A stretch of 64,000 bases of DNA from the NCBI RefSeq assembly GCF_014384705.1, contig NZ_JACRSN010000020.1, positions 3,659 through 67,658 on the forward strand, given 5' to 3'. The stretch is from Yeguia hominis (GTDB lineage: Bacteria > Bacillota > Clostridia > Oscillospirales > Acutalibacteraceae). The position numbers and the translations under genes are program-made. The notes under the pieces were generated by a model. That model was not told the DNA's origin. It worked only from the letters and a program-made list of their open reading frames with translations, and did not search any database. Shown one piece after another: positions 44,450 through 53,399 of the stretch (within the stretch, counting starts at the first letter, position 1; each line of letters opens with the position of its first letter).

Positions 44450-45117
44450 GCGTCCACCCTATATCCTGTCCCGCGAACCGTCAGAATGATCTTCGGGTCG
44501 GTGGGATCATCCTCAATCTTCTCCCGCAGCCGCTTGATGTACACCGTCAGCGTATTGTCATTGACATACTCGCCGGCAACATCCCAGATGGCGTCAAGAA
44601 GCCGCTCACGGGTAAGCACGATTCCCCGATTGTTGATAAAAAACAGCAGAATGCGGTATTCCAGTGCAGAGAGGAACAGGTCCCTGTTGTTCTTCACTGC
44701 CGTGCCTTTTTCGGTGTCCACCACCACATCGCCGAGCTTCACCGTTTTGCCCATGCTGCCGGTGAGCCGGAGCACATTTCGGATGCGGGAGATAAGCTCT
44801 CGCGGGCGAAACGGCTTTGGAATGTAATCGTCGGCACCCAGATCGAAGCCCGTAACAGTGCTGAACTCATCGCCGGACGCGGTAAGGAAAATAACAGGGA
44901 TATCAAATTCGGCCTTGATCGCCCTGCACGCCGCAAAGCCGTTGCCCTCCGCCAGGGACACATCCAGCAGCACAAGATCTGCCTTTTCCTCCGCAAGCAG
45001 CTTCATGGCCGCCGTCTGCCCGGATACACTTCGCACAAGATACCCTTCGCTGTTCAGATATTCGCTCAAACTTGCAACGATAATTATATCGTCTTCTACC
45101 AATAGTATCTTTATCAT
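44446..45117 (-). CDS. OmpR-type response regulator
   Basis: Encodes 223 residues; ATG 45117 behind AAAGGAC. Receiver with VEDDIII, phospho-acceptor LVLLDVSLAEGNG, FLTASGDE and PKPFRPREL. Winged helix with LSALEYRILLFFINNRG and DNTLTVYIKRLREKIEDD. Partner of the kinase that overlaps it. It likely controls the surrounding ABC, serpin and surface-protein genes. Confidence 0.93.
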   Translation of the reverse strand: MIKILLVEDDIIIVASLSEYLNSEGYLVRSVSGQTAAMKLLAEEKADLVLLDVSLAEGNGFAACRAIKAEFDIPVIFLTASGDEFSTVTGFDLGADDYIPKPFRPRELISRIRNVLRLTGSMGKTVKLGDVVVDTEKGTAVKNNRDLFLSALEYRILLFFINNRGIVLTRERLLDAIWDVAGEYVNDNTLTVYIKRLREKIEDDPTDPKIILTVRGTGYRVDA

Positions 45118-45147
45118 AGTCAGTCCTTTATTCTGATTGCCGCGGGA

Positions 45148-46123
45148 TCACAACCACTTCCCGATGAAACCATATTCCACACGGTTGCCATCGTCCCATT
45201 CTGCAATCACACGGTAAACAAAGCTGCCGCTTTTCAGATCGAACGCATATCCTCCGTCATACGGAAGAATGCCTGTGATTGTCTCAACATCACCGCCGTT
45301 TTGGGGGACGCATTGTATCCGGCTGCACCTCGAAAAATAACCAGATCTCGTTTGGCTTTCTGTGGGAAACAAGTCCCTCGCCGGCTGCCGTGATCTCCGG
45401 CAGAGAGGTCTCTTCGCCGATCTCATACCCGCATCCAATGATGGAGCTCATCGTTCCATCCTCGTTTGGTTCCGGGGACTGCCAGTAGAAGGCGTAGGGG
45501 GATGCCGTGATTTCATCTGTTTCACCCATTGACCCGGGCATAACATTCACTTGAAGCTCCGGTACGGTGATTTGGTCGGAGGGCTGTGCCTCCTTATACG
45601 GCAGATTCATTTTTACTTCAAACTCTACCCAGTTTGCCATCGGCTCGGAATACTCTGTTCCGTTTTCATACTGAAACTCTGCCTGGAAACGGTATCGTTC
45701 CCCGGCTATCAGGTGATACGGAGCCGTCAGGTCATAGGAGAGTTCATTGTCCATGCCGCTGGGAAGGCTGTACTGGGTGGCGGGATAATCAACCTGCCGT
45801 GCGGGTGTGACCTTTTGCCATGCCCCGTTATCCATTTGATACAGCTCAAACGCCAGCCCATAGGCAATCGTCCTGCCGGAATCGTTTTTCCAGCGCAAGT
45901 CGAGCCGGAGATTCACACTTCCGCCGCCAATGCGCATGACCTCAAAGCCCACTCCCTCGGCATCGCTTCCCGCGTCAAGAATGCGAAGCAGCTCGTTCTC
46001 CGGAAATTGCGGCTCCGGCTGCTTCTCGCAGCGATAATATGTCACCGCTGCAAATGCACATGCGGCAATGGCAATTATGGCAAGAACGACCACCCATATC
46101 GCGGAAACCTTTCGTTTCATCAT
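45148..46123 (-). pseudogene. membrane-anchored extracytoplasmic protein with a frameshift
   Basis: Starts at ATG 46123 (AAGGAAGG). One membrane anchor at about 8-30 (AIWVVVLAIIAIAACAFAAV), then a beta-rich outside domain (GSVNLRLDLRWKND, YHLIAGERYRFQAEFQYENG). At about 45,302, in a CCCCCAAAA run, the frame ends; with one base removed it continues GGDVETITGILPYDGGYAFD and ends GFIGKWL at 45148, for about 324 residues. Because neighbours are intact this could be a recent mutation or a base-calling error. Function unknown; it is part of the surface locus. Confidence 0.7.
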
Positions 46124-46142
46124 GGCGCACCTTCCTTTCTCT

Positions 46143-47561
46143 CTATATTTTTGTTCTTTTCTTCCTGCGGTTTAGCAGAAATACGGCTGCGCCAACGGCG
46201 GCAAGTACTGCCGTCAGTACAATGATAAACTCCGTCGGCATAAGGTACAAGATCGACCACTTCGGGGGCTGCGGCTTCTCAGATTCGGAAAGCGTAAAGG
46301 TCAGCTCGCCTTCCGGCAACCTCGGCAGGGTCAGCGCATACCCGCCGTCCGTCTTTGTAAAGCCGTCAATGCCGCTTTCCGTCATGTAATAGGGTGTTTT
46401 TACCACAACTTCCAATTCTCCAAACTGCGCCCAGGTCTTTGCCGGGGAAAGCAGATAGGTATACGCATAGAGGCTCGGTGTATAGCCCGCATCAATGGCG
46501 GGATACACCGGTGCTGTCACCGCGTTTTTCAGCGCCTGCCCCGGCTCCAGCGTGAGGGTGTACTCATACCATCGCATCAGTGAAAAATCTCCCTCTTCGA
46601 TCTGGATCAGACCGTTTCCCCATGTTTCGGAACTGCGCCGCAGAAGCTCGACCTGAGCATTGTACCAGTCAGACTCCAGAATGCCGGAGTTTTCGTCATA
46701 GCCACGGAGAGCATAGTCCTTGAAGGTCATCTCGGAAATCTCCGGCGACACTGTGCCTTCGATAACCTTTTCGCAGGCGCCGTTTTCATACAGCGTCCAT
46801 ACAAGCCCCTCCTTCGGCAGCTCGCCGAAGATATACACCGTGATCGTATCGCCGTTTTGTACCCAGCAGGAGGCTCGAACCCCCTCCCTAAGCCGCTCTC
46901 CGCCGGTTTGCTCCTCGCACAGTACCCGCGTTTTTGTGCTGTCTGCATTTATGACAAATGCGGCGGTGGCTGCGCCGTATTCTTTATCTATGCCCGTGAC
47001 GGAATACCTCTGCACCCAGACCGGCAGATCGGGATCGAAAAAGCTGTCGGAGATATAGCTGTCCGCCAGCTTCGGCAGATCCTCCTCGATGGAGAACGAG
47101 GTGTGCCGTGCCTTTAAGGTGTGCCGAACGGTCGCCTCTACTGGTTTTCCATCAAGCGTAACGCCGTATTTTAGGGTATCGGAAACATCGACCGGCCGAC
47201 CCGTTGCATGGTCATAGATGTATTCTCCGTAATGTGGAGGATTACCGAACGGGAAAACCAGCGTGGCCGTAACCGTATAGTCGGCGGGATTGCGGAAGAT
47301 ATATTCTGCCGTGACTTTCCCGGTATAGGCGAGGAAGCTGTCCGTATCCGGATAATCCTGTTCTGGGAATTCCTGCACATCGAAGGTCAGAAGCTCTTTG
47401 TCCACCACAATGGGGCAATCCTCTCCCGTCACGACCGCGCCCGTGCCGTCCGTACCGCTCCAGTGCCGCTGGGCGGAATTGGCATAGGCGGGCTGTATAC
47501 AAACTCCTGCCAGCAGCAGGATCCATAAAACTCCCGCAGTTCTTTTCTTTTTCACATGCAT
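46143..47561 (-). CDS. surface protein with C-terminal membrane anchor
   Basis: Encodes 472 residues; GTG at 47555 has better spacing to GAGGAG than ATG 47561. A signal peptide (KRTAGVLWILLLAGVCIQPA, cleaved after AYA) is followed by about 410 outside residues of beta-rich sequence (TAEYIFRNPADYTVTATLVF, LEPGQALKNAVTAPVYPAID), a membrane segment at about 443-465 and a basic tail NRRKKRTKI. The anchor lacks an LPXTG motif. No family recognised. It lies between the serpin and the two-component genes on the same strand. Confidence 0.8.
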   Translation of the reverse strand: MHVKKKRTAGVLWILLLAGVCIQPAYANSAQRHWSGTDGTGAVVTGEDCPIVVDKELLTFDVQEFPEQDYPDTDSFLAYTGKVTAEYIFRNPADYTVTATLVFPFGNPPHYGEYIYDHATGRPVDVSDTLKYGVTLDGKPVEATVRHTLKARHTSFSIEEDLPKLADSYISDSFFDPDLPVWVQRYSVTGIDKEYGAATAAFVINADSTKTRVLCEEQTGGERLREGVRASCWVQNGDTITVYIFGELPKEGLVWTLYENGACEKVIEGTVSPEISEMTFKDYALRGYDENSGILESDWYNAQVELLRRSSETWGNGLIQIEEGDFSLMRWYEYTLTLEPGQALKNAVTAPVYPAIDAGYTPSLYAYTYLLSPAKTWAQFGELEVVVKTPYYMTESGIDGFTKTDGGYALTLPRLPEGELTFTLSESEKPQPPKWSILYLMPTEFIIVLTAVLAAVGAAVFLLNRRKKRTKI

Positions 47562-47597
47562 CGTCTCCTCACTTATAGACTGCTGCTTAAGTTCAAA

Positions 47598-48848
47598 CTA
47601 CTTTTGAATGTCCGTAACTGCGCCGATGAATATGGGCAGCCCGGTGGCATCGTCGATGATGGCATAGACGAACGGGCGGTCAAGTGTCACAGCATATATG
47701 GATAACATTTCACCGGTTTCTGCTATCTCAACAGCCGTTGCCGCCCCAGCTTTCGTGCCCTTTTCATCCACGGCGATATATGCCTTGTGGAGCACACGGC
47801 TGATATAAATGTTGCCGTCGGACGGGTGTCCGAGGCCGGAAAAATCCGCAAGCTCCGCGTCAAACGGTACGGTCATGCCGAGGGCTTTCAGCGCATCGCT
47901 CATCTCGATGCCGTAGTCATAAGAGAACTTCGGCATGGCTGCCTCCACAGGAACTTCCTTCGCATTGTTTACTGTGGTGAGAAAGCCCTCACCGGTCAGG
48001 GAAGCGATGTAATCATCCAGCGCAACCCCCTCATTCGGGAGGAGCGCGGCGAAGCTGTAGCCGTTCTTATAGGGCTTGAGAAATCCGGTCGCTTTCCCAT
48101 CGTCCAGATAAAGGCTCTCATTCGAGTACATCATGGAGACGGTTCTCTTTGCGCCGTCGATAGCAGTAAAGGTTCCGTCTCTCACCTCATGCTTGCGGTA
48201 GATATTCTGCCACTCCGCATCGAACAGCACGGTATTGACAAGATACATAACGGCATAGGGATCCATCTGGTCAACGATCTTATCAATCACACCATCGGTA
48301 TTCTCCTTGACCCAGTTATTGATATCCCTCAGCGTTTTTTCATCAAAGGCAGACTTGTAGGCCGCGGCACCGTAGTAGTCAGCGTTTCTTTGCAGGAAAT
48401 CCTCTTCCACCGTAAAGCCGCTGTCCTTGAACCAGATAGAATTGGCTATTGTCAACCTGGTCTTTTCACTGGATGGCAGACTGCCGACATAGGCATGGAG
48501 ATATTCGTTGAGCGTATCGATCGGGATATCCCTGCCCAGCAGAACTTCCATCTGCGCAAGGGTCTCGCCCTTGGCGCCGTTTGCGGTCATGGAAAGCGCC
48601 AGCATAACCGACAGCGGCGAGATCAGGCTGTTTTTTCCCTCCTCCCGCGTGTTCTGGAACAGGCGGACGGCGAAGTCTGCCGCTCCGTTTTTGAAGGCGT
48701 CATCTGCCGCCCTTCCGGAAGTCTTCTCCGGCGTGATGCCCTTCATCAGGTCATCCGCCTGCACCTTTGCGGCGCAGCCGGTCAGCCCCAGCAGCCCCGT
48801 TGCTAACAACGACAGGCAAAGGAATATGGCAATCCATTGTTTTTTCAT
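47598..48848 (-). CDS. serpin, lipoprotein form
   Basis: Encodes 416 residues from ATG 48848 behind GAGGTG. The signal peptide ends in the lipobox LTGC, so the mature protein is tethered outside by a lipid. Serpin marks: SLISPLSVMLALSMTANGA, ANSIWFKDSG, YLVNTVLFDAEWQ, ISRVLHKAYIAVDEKGTKAG with the mobile hinge AGAATAVE, and RPFVYAI. An alanine/glycine-rich hinge means it should inhibit by the trapping mechanism. The reactive loop lies in about AVEIAETGEMLSIYAV; the P1 residue cannot be fixed without alignment. It probably protects the cell from host or bacterial serine proteases. It is flanked by ABC and surface genes. Confidence 0.93.
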   Translation of the reverse strand: MKKQWIAIFLCLSLLATGLLGLTGCAAKVQADDLMKGITPEKTSGRAADDAFKNGAADFAVRLFQNTREEGKNSLISPLSVMLALSMTANGAKGETLAQMEVLLGRDIPIDTLNEYLHAYVGSLPSSEKTRLTIANSIWFKDSGFTVEEDFLQRNADYYGAAAYKSAFDEKTLRDINNWVKENTDGVIDKIVDQMDPYAVMYLVNTVLFDAEWQNIYRKHEVRDGTFTAIDGAKRTVSMMYSNESLYLDDGKATGFLKPYKNGYSFAALLPNEGVALDDYIASLTGEGFLTTVNNAKEVPVEAAMPKFSYDYGIEMSDALKALGMTVPFDAELADFSGLGHPSDGNIYISRVLHKAYIAVDEKGTKAGAATAVEIAETGEMLSIYAVTLDRPFVYAIIDDATGLPIFIGAVTDIQK

Positions 48849-48921
48849 TCTAAGCACCTCTTTCCGTTTCATTTGAGAAATTTATTCGCCCGATTTCTCG
48901 GCTCTGATCGGGGGTGAAAGT

Positions 48922-49578
48922 TCAAATCTTCCCATCGCTGATTTCGATCTTTCTTCCGCACAGGTCGGCGTACCGCTGCTCATGCGTCACCAGCAGCACG
49001 GTATTTCCCCGGCGGTTGACGGCGAGCAGCAGCTCCATGATCTCGTCTGCCGCCTTTTTGTCAAGGTTCCCGGTGGGCTCGTCAGCAAGGAGAATCACCG
49101 GGTCGTTGATCAGGGCGCGGGCGATGGTCACGCGCTGCCTCTGTCCGCCGGACAGCTCACCTGGCAGATGCTTCAGGCGGTTCTCAATGCCCAAAAAGCC
49201 CGCCAGCTCCCGCAGCTTCGTCTTATCCGGCTTTTTGCCGTCCAGCAGCAGCGGCATGATGATGTTCTCCTCCGCCGTCAGAATGGGAATCAGGTTGAAG
49301 TCCTGAAAGATATAGCCGAGCTTCCGTCTGCGTATTCCGGAAAGCGTCTCGTCATCGGAGGAGCAAATGTCCACACCGCCTACCTCCACGCTGCCGGAGG
49401 TGGGATGCTCAATACCGCCGATCAGGTTCAGAAGGGTGGTCTTGCCGGAGCCGGACTGCCCCACGATGGCGACCATTTCACCCGGCGCAACGGTGAAGCT
49501 GACGTGATCCACGGCGTAGATATCCTCGTCGCCCTGCCGGAACACCTTGGTCAGATTTTTTACAGTCACTGCATTCAT
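48922..49578 (-). CDS. LolD/MacB-type ABC ATPase
   Basis: Encodes 218 residues from ATG 49578 with AAAGGAG upstream. Walker A GQSGSGKTT, Q loop FQDFNLIPIL, signature LSGGQRQRVTIARAL, Walker B VILLADEPTGNLD, H-loop VTHEQR. It works with the permease encoded 24 bases upstream. Similar to, but distinct in sequence from, the second ATPase at 42,491. Confidence 0.93.
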   Translation of the reverse strand: MNAVTVKNLTKVFRQGDEDIYAVDHVSFTVAPGEMVAIVGQSGSGKTTLLNLIGGIEHPTSGSVEVGGVDICSSDDETLSGIRRRKLGYIFQDFNLIPILTAEENIIMPLLLDGKKPDKTKLRELAGFLGIENRLKHLPGELSGGQRQRVTIARALINDPVILLADEPTGNLDKKAADEIMELLLAVNRRGNTVLLVTHEQRYADLCGRKIEISDGKI

Positions 49579-49601
49579 CGGAAAATCTCCTTTCTGCATG
49601 A

Positions 49602-51599
49602 TCATAGCGGACGTAGTACGCGCTTGAGCGAGCGGCGTACGGGATGCCAGTAGGTAAACAGCAGCAGCGCCGCCAGAGCCGCGTATACTGCGACCATCCC
49701 GCCGTCAAGGTGCAGCGGGGCTTTCTGCCATACGCACAGCAGCACCGTCAGCGGAAGGCTAATCAAAAACGGCGCGGCAACGGCAGCGGCGGCGGAGATC
49801 CCGTCCTGCCGGATATAGGAGCGGTACAGCGTCCGCTTTGACGCGCCCATCCTGTGAAAGGATCGGATCAGCGGGCGGCTGCCCTCGATGTAGTCGCAGA
49901 GCCGGACATAGAGGATCAGCAGGATGAACAGGAACAGCACCGCAAAGATGTACCCCAGCAGCAGATACACGCCGGAGGACATCTCCCGCAGGAAATCCGA
50001 CCCCGACTGACGGTTGGTGACAGCATACTCCGCGCCTGCAAAGTGCGTCCGCAGGACGGTCTCCACCTGCGCATTCAAGGCAGGATCGGTCAGGGCGATC
50101 TCGACGCCGGTTGCCGGCTCTGAGGCGATGATGTCCGCATACAGCTCATCGCTTACATAGATATCCAGCGCCCATCCGGACGGCTTCGTGTCCGTCAGCG
50201 CAGTCACCGTCAGCACGGTCACGTCCTCCGATGCGGGCTGCTTGATACCCCCGTTTCCATCGTAATACGCTTCCGACCGGCAAAGCCGCAGTACATCCCC
50301 GACGCCGCGTTCCGCTTTGCAGCTGACGGCGATCTCATACCTAGAAAGCGTCTGAGACGCCGCGCCAAGACTGCTGCACGGTCGGATACGCAGCGGTGTC
50401 TCTACCTCCTCCGGGGACTTTGGCAGCAGGATATAACCGTCCGGCTCATATACGGGGCGCGTCTGCTTCACGCCCTCCAGAGCGGAAATATACGATATAT
50501 CCTCCGCAGAAAGGCCTTCTCCGTCATGAGAGGAACGGGAAACCTTCAACCCCCATTCCTCCTCCGCGCCCGTGACCTGCAAGGCAACAGTGAGGATGTT
50601 GAATAGAAGCAGAAATACCGCCATGACGGGAACGGAAACAGCAAGGCAGGAACGGAAGCTGCGGTTCGCACGGCTGCACCACAGGCCGCAGAGGGTTGCC
50701 GCTGGGGTGGAACGCCGTCGGAGGGGCTTTCGTCCGCGCTTGACCTTCTGCTCATTTTCCATATCATACAGCAGCGCCCGCGCAGGCTCACGGCTGTATC
50801 GGTGCAGGGTCATGTCCAGCGACAGTCCCAGTGTAACGAAGAAAGCCGCCAGATGGAGCAGAATATTCATCGGCTCCACATGAAAGATCAGCCACGCGAG
50901 GCTGTCGTGGCGGATCTCAAGAAACGCCGTGAACAGCGCTTTCAGCGATACGACGGAAATAACCACGGCGCAGGCCGCCGCGAGCAGGAACACCGCCGCA
51001 AGCTCCGCGGCAAACAGGGCGCTGATCTGACGGCGGCTGGCTCCGCAGGCGCGGAGCGTCCCAACGTCAGAGGAAAAGCGCTTCAAGTGACTTCGGTAAG
51101 CGGAACGCAGCACCGATACCGAGAGCAGAATGACCAGCAAATTGACGAGCAGAAGGATTCGCTGCCCCGAAAGATGGGACGGATCAGTGGATATCCCGTG
51201 GGCGTATTCATAGCTGAACGCCGTCGGGAGCAGGGCTTCATTGTCCGATGCCTCCATACGCTTTCGAATCTCGTTTTTATAAACGGTCACGCTCTCCGAA
51301 TTTCTCCATTCCTCGTCCGACAGAATATGCAGATAGATGGTGCCGTCACGATAAACGGGCGCGGACAGTCCGCGGATACCCTCAAAATATGGCACGTCCG
51401 CTTCCGTTGCGTTCCCAATGTGATAGGTTTCCCCCGCGGAACGGACAAGAAGATATTGCCGTGTGCCCCAGGCATTGCTGTCCCGGTAAATGGAGATCAG
51501 CAGCGGCAGCAGAAACGCGCAGGTCAGCACCGCAAACAGCACCGCATGACGGCGGGAGGCGCGCGTGAATGAGCGTTTCATATAGAGCAGATAAGACAT
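49602..51599 (-). CDS. FtsX-like ABC permease
   Basis: Encodes 665 residues; ATG 51599 behind AGGAGGC. A first membrane segment at about 20-37, an outside domain (YHIGNATEADVPYFEGIRGL), then three segments at about 150-265. The second half repeats the pattern and ends with three segments (DYIEGSRPLIRSFHRMGASK before the last pair). The motif LKRFSSDVGTLRACGASRRQ matches FtsX-domain loops. It is smaller than the permease at 39,768, and the first gene of the operon that continues into the serpin and surface genes. Confidence 0.88.
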   Translation of the reverse strand: MSYLLYMKRSFTRASRRHAVLFAVLTCAFLLPLLISIYRDSNAWGTRQYLLVRSAGETYHIGNATEADVPYFEGIRGLSAPVYRDGTIYLHILSDEEWRNSESVTVYKNEIRKRMEASDNEALLPTAFSYEYAHGISTDPSHLSGQRILLLVNLLVILLSVSVLRSAYRSHLKRFSSDVGTLRACGASRRQISALFAAELAAVFLLAAACAVVISVVSLKALFTAFLEIRHDSLAWLIFHVEPMNILLHLAAFFVTLGLSLDMTLHRYSREPARALLYDMENEQKVKRGRKPLRRRSTPAATLCGLWCSRANRSFRSCLAVSVPVMAVFLLLFNILTVALQVTGAEEEWGLKVSRSSHDGEGLSAEDISYISALEGVKQTRPVYEPDGYILLPKSPEEVETPLRIRPCSSLGAASQTLSRYEIAVSCKAERGVGDVLRLCRSEAYYDGNGGIKQPASEDVTVLTVTALTDTKPSGWALDIYVSDELYADIIASEPATGVEIALTDPALNAQVETVLRTHFAGAEYAVTNRQSGSDFLREMSSGVYLLLGYIFAVLFLFILLILYVRLCDYIEGSRPLIRSFHRMGASKRTLYRSYIRQDGISAAAAVAAPFLISLPLTVLLCVWQKAPLHLDGGMVAVYAALAALLLFTYWHPVRRSLKRVLRPL

Positions 51600-51747
51600 G
51601 AACTAGCCTCCTGTTCAACATGGTTTATAAAATGGCGACAGGGCACCGGCCTTGCTGCGCAAAGCCGATGCCCTGTGTATATGGCCTGTTGGCTTTGCGG
51701 TATCAATCGCGCCTACGGGTCGATGATTTATGTATCAAGTTTCCTTT

Positions 51748-52083
51748 TTATATGTCCCTATGCGGCTCCGTAATTGTCGCCACCGATTCCCGCAGTTCGT
51801 CGCTGAACTCGTCGAGATCGCCGAGTGTGATCACTCCCTCATGGATCATACGGCAGATGATTGGAAGAGGATCCGATCCTCTCATGGAGATCTGCACGCC
51901 GGCACAGCGTCTATCCTCACGGATGCGCTTGCATAACTCCCAAAACTTATCAGCTTCGGAACCGTCTCCACGCAACAATTCGATATATTCCTTGTTCAGC
52001 CTCCCGATATAAGCCTCCTGCCATCCGGCAATCTTGTTTCGGAACAGAAGCCAATCCCGTTTAGAATTCCAATTGGATTGCAT
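51748..52083 (-). CDS. small conserved protein of unknown function
   Basis: Encodes 111 residues starting MQSNWNSKRDWLLFRNKIAG, with GGAGAGGAGG upstream of ATG 52083. It is a helical cytoplasmic protein (WQEAYIGRLNKEYIELLRGD, ITLGDLDEFSDELRESV). Similar sequences are common in Clostridia without an assigned role. It stands alone on the minus strand. Confidence 0.7.
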   Translation of the reverse strand: MQSNWNSKRDWLLFRNKIAGWQEAYIGRLNKEYIELLRGDGSEADKFWELCKRIREDRRCAGVQISMRGSDPLPIICRMIHEGVITLGDLDEFSDELRESVATITEPHRDI

Positions 52084-52280
52084 GCTTTTGCCTCCTCTCC
52101 TTGAACTTCATCAACCACCCTGATTTCTTTCAAATTCACGGAACAGAAAGCGAAAACGCTGCTGTGCCGCATCATACACATCAACATTCGGATATTCCCT
52201 TTTCGCCGTCTCATGTTTTACATTGCAGCACATATCTATTTTTATTGTATAATAAAAAGTGCATCAAGTAAAAAACAATC

Positions 52281-52812
52281 TGGACTGTTCCCCGTTTAGC
52301 AGACAAACAAAAAAGCGCCCAGTCGCAGAATAGCGGCGAATTACACGGCCTTGCTCCGGATTTCAAACGGAGTGAGGCCGTTTTTCAGGTTGATCCGCTC
52401 ATAGTTGCAGAATCGCACATACTCCGCCACCGCCTGTTCGACTTCAGCCCGGCACGAAAATTTTCTCCGATACAGGCACTCTGTTTTCAGCGTCCCGAAA
52501 AAATTTTCCATTGCCGCATTGTCATAAGGGCATCCGGGGCTGGACATCGACGGCTGAATGGTATTCTTGGCTTAGGTCAAAGTATGCTTGGGATGTGTAT
52601 TGTGACCCTTGGCCGCTGTGGAGGATTCGTCCATCAGCGGCCTTCTCTTTTTTACAGGCATCCCGAACGGTATCCGTCACCAGCGGAGCGGTCATATCAC
52701 CGCCGATCCGGTAAGCCGGCAGCATTTTTCCGCACAGATCCAGTACGGCACACAGATACACCATTCCCTTAGCTGCGGGAATATAGGTGATATTGGTTGC
52801 CCAAAAGAGCAT
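52281..52812 (-). mobile_element. IS3-family transposase remnant
   Basis: The C-terminal half of an OrfB integrase is left: NITYIPAAKGMVYLCAVLD to ILHSGQGSQYTS (52522-52812), then after a frameshift near 52,553 GCPYDNAAMENFFGTLKTEC to a stop at 52341. Two catalytic Asp are lost: the first (usually DITYIP) is Asn, and HSDQGSQY reads HSGQGSQY. The Glu in MENFF stays. The presumed right end begins TGGACTGTTCC at 52281. It cannot transpose. Confidence 0.88.
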
Positions 52813-52833
52813 ATATGTGATTGTCCCGCCGCC

Positions 52834-53289
52834 TCATTCCATATCGAAATTGACATATATACGGAAAGTGTGCCGTTCGATGACCGGGGTGCTGTCTTCA
52901 TAGATTCCGCCGCTATCAAAGCGGATTTTTCCGGCAGGAACATTCGGATCAACGTCCTGCCCCTCCGCGCGAAACAGCCGCCATTCTCCATTCCAGAGCA
53001 CGACAAGCCCCTGCTCCGTCAGGATGTATTTTGTTTTCAGACTGCGGTCAAAATTGCATTCGCCGTCCTTTTTCGGTACGGCATCCGTATAGGAAGTAAT
53101 TGTTTTAACGGCAGTCTCGTCCACGGCTCCCTCATATCGGCTCGCGGAGCCGTAATATAGCGTCCCGTTTACCATAATCATCACGGGATAATCCGTTTCC
53201 ACGCCACACAGTATTCCTTTTTCACCAGAGCAGGCGGAAAGAGAAATAAGAAGGAAAACAGCCAATGCTGCCGCCAATATCTTCCGCAT
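52834..53289 (-). CDS. small lipoprotein of unknown function
   Basis: Encodes 151 residues. Signal peptide MRKILAAALAVFLLISLSAC with lipobox LSAC. The mature part has MIMVNGTLYYGSASR and a beta-rich rest (YILTEQGLVVLWNGEWRLF), similar in style to small Clostridial lipoproteins with a single beta-barrel-like domain. The IS remnant abuts its 3' end. Confidence 0.75.
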   Translation of the reverse strand: MRKILAAALAVFLLISLSACSGEKGILCGVETDYPVMIMVNGTLYYGSASRYEGAVDETAVKTITSYTDAVPKKDGECNFDRSLKTKYILTEQGLVVLWNGEWRLFRAEGQDVDPNVPAGKIRFDSGGIYEDSTPVIERHTFRIYVNFDME

Positions 53290-53399
53290 CTTCTCATGCC
53301 TCCTTTTTCAGGTATGAGTCCTTCGCTATTAAATGGATCTACGGATCTCTCGGCTCCTGCGGTTTTGGCATACCATTAGAAAATTCTCATACCAAAACA

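Noticed and set aside
45290..45438. Programmed frameshift at CCCCCAAAA
   Set aside because: Restoring the frame needs one base skipped; no downstream stem or stop-codon context typical of programmed slippage was seen, and other genes nearby carry similar indels.
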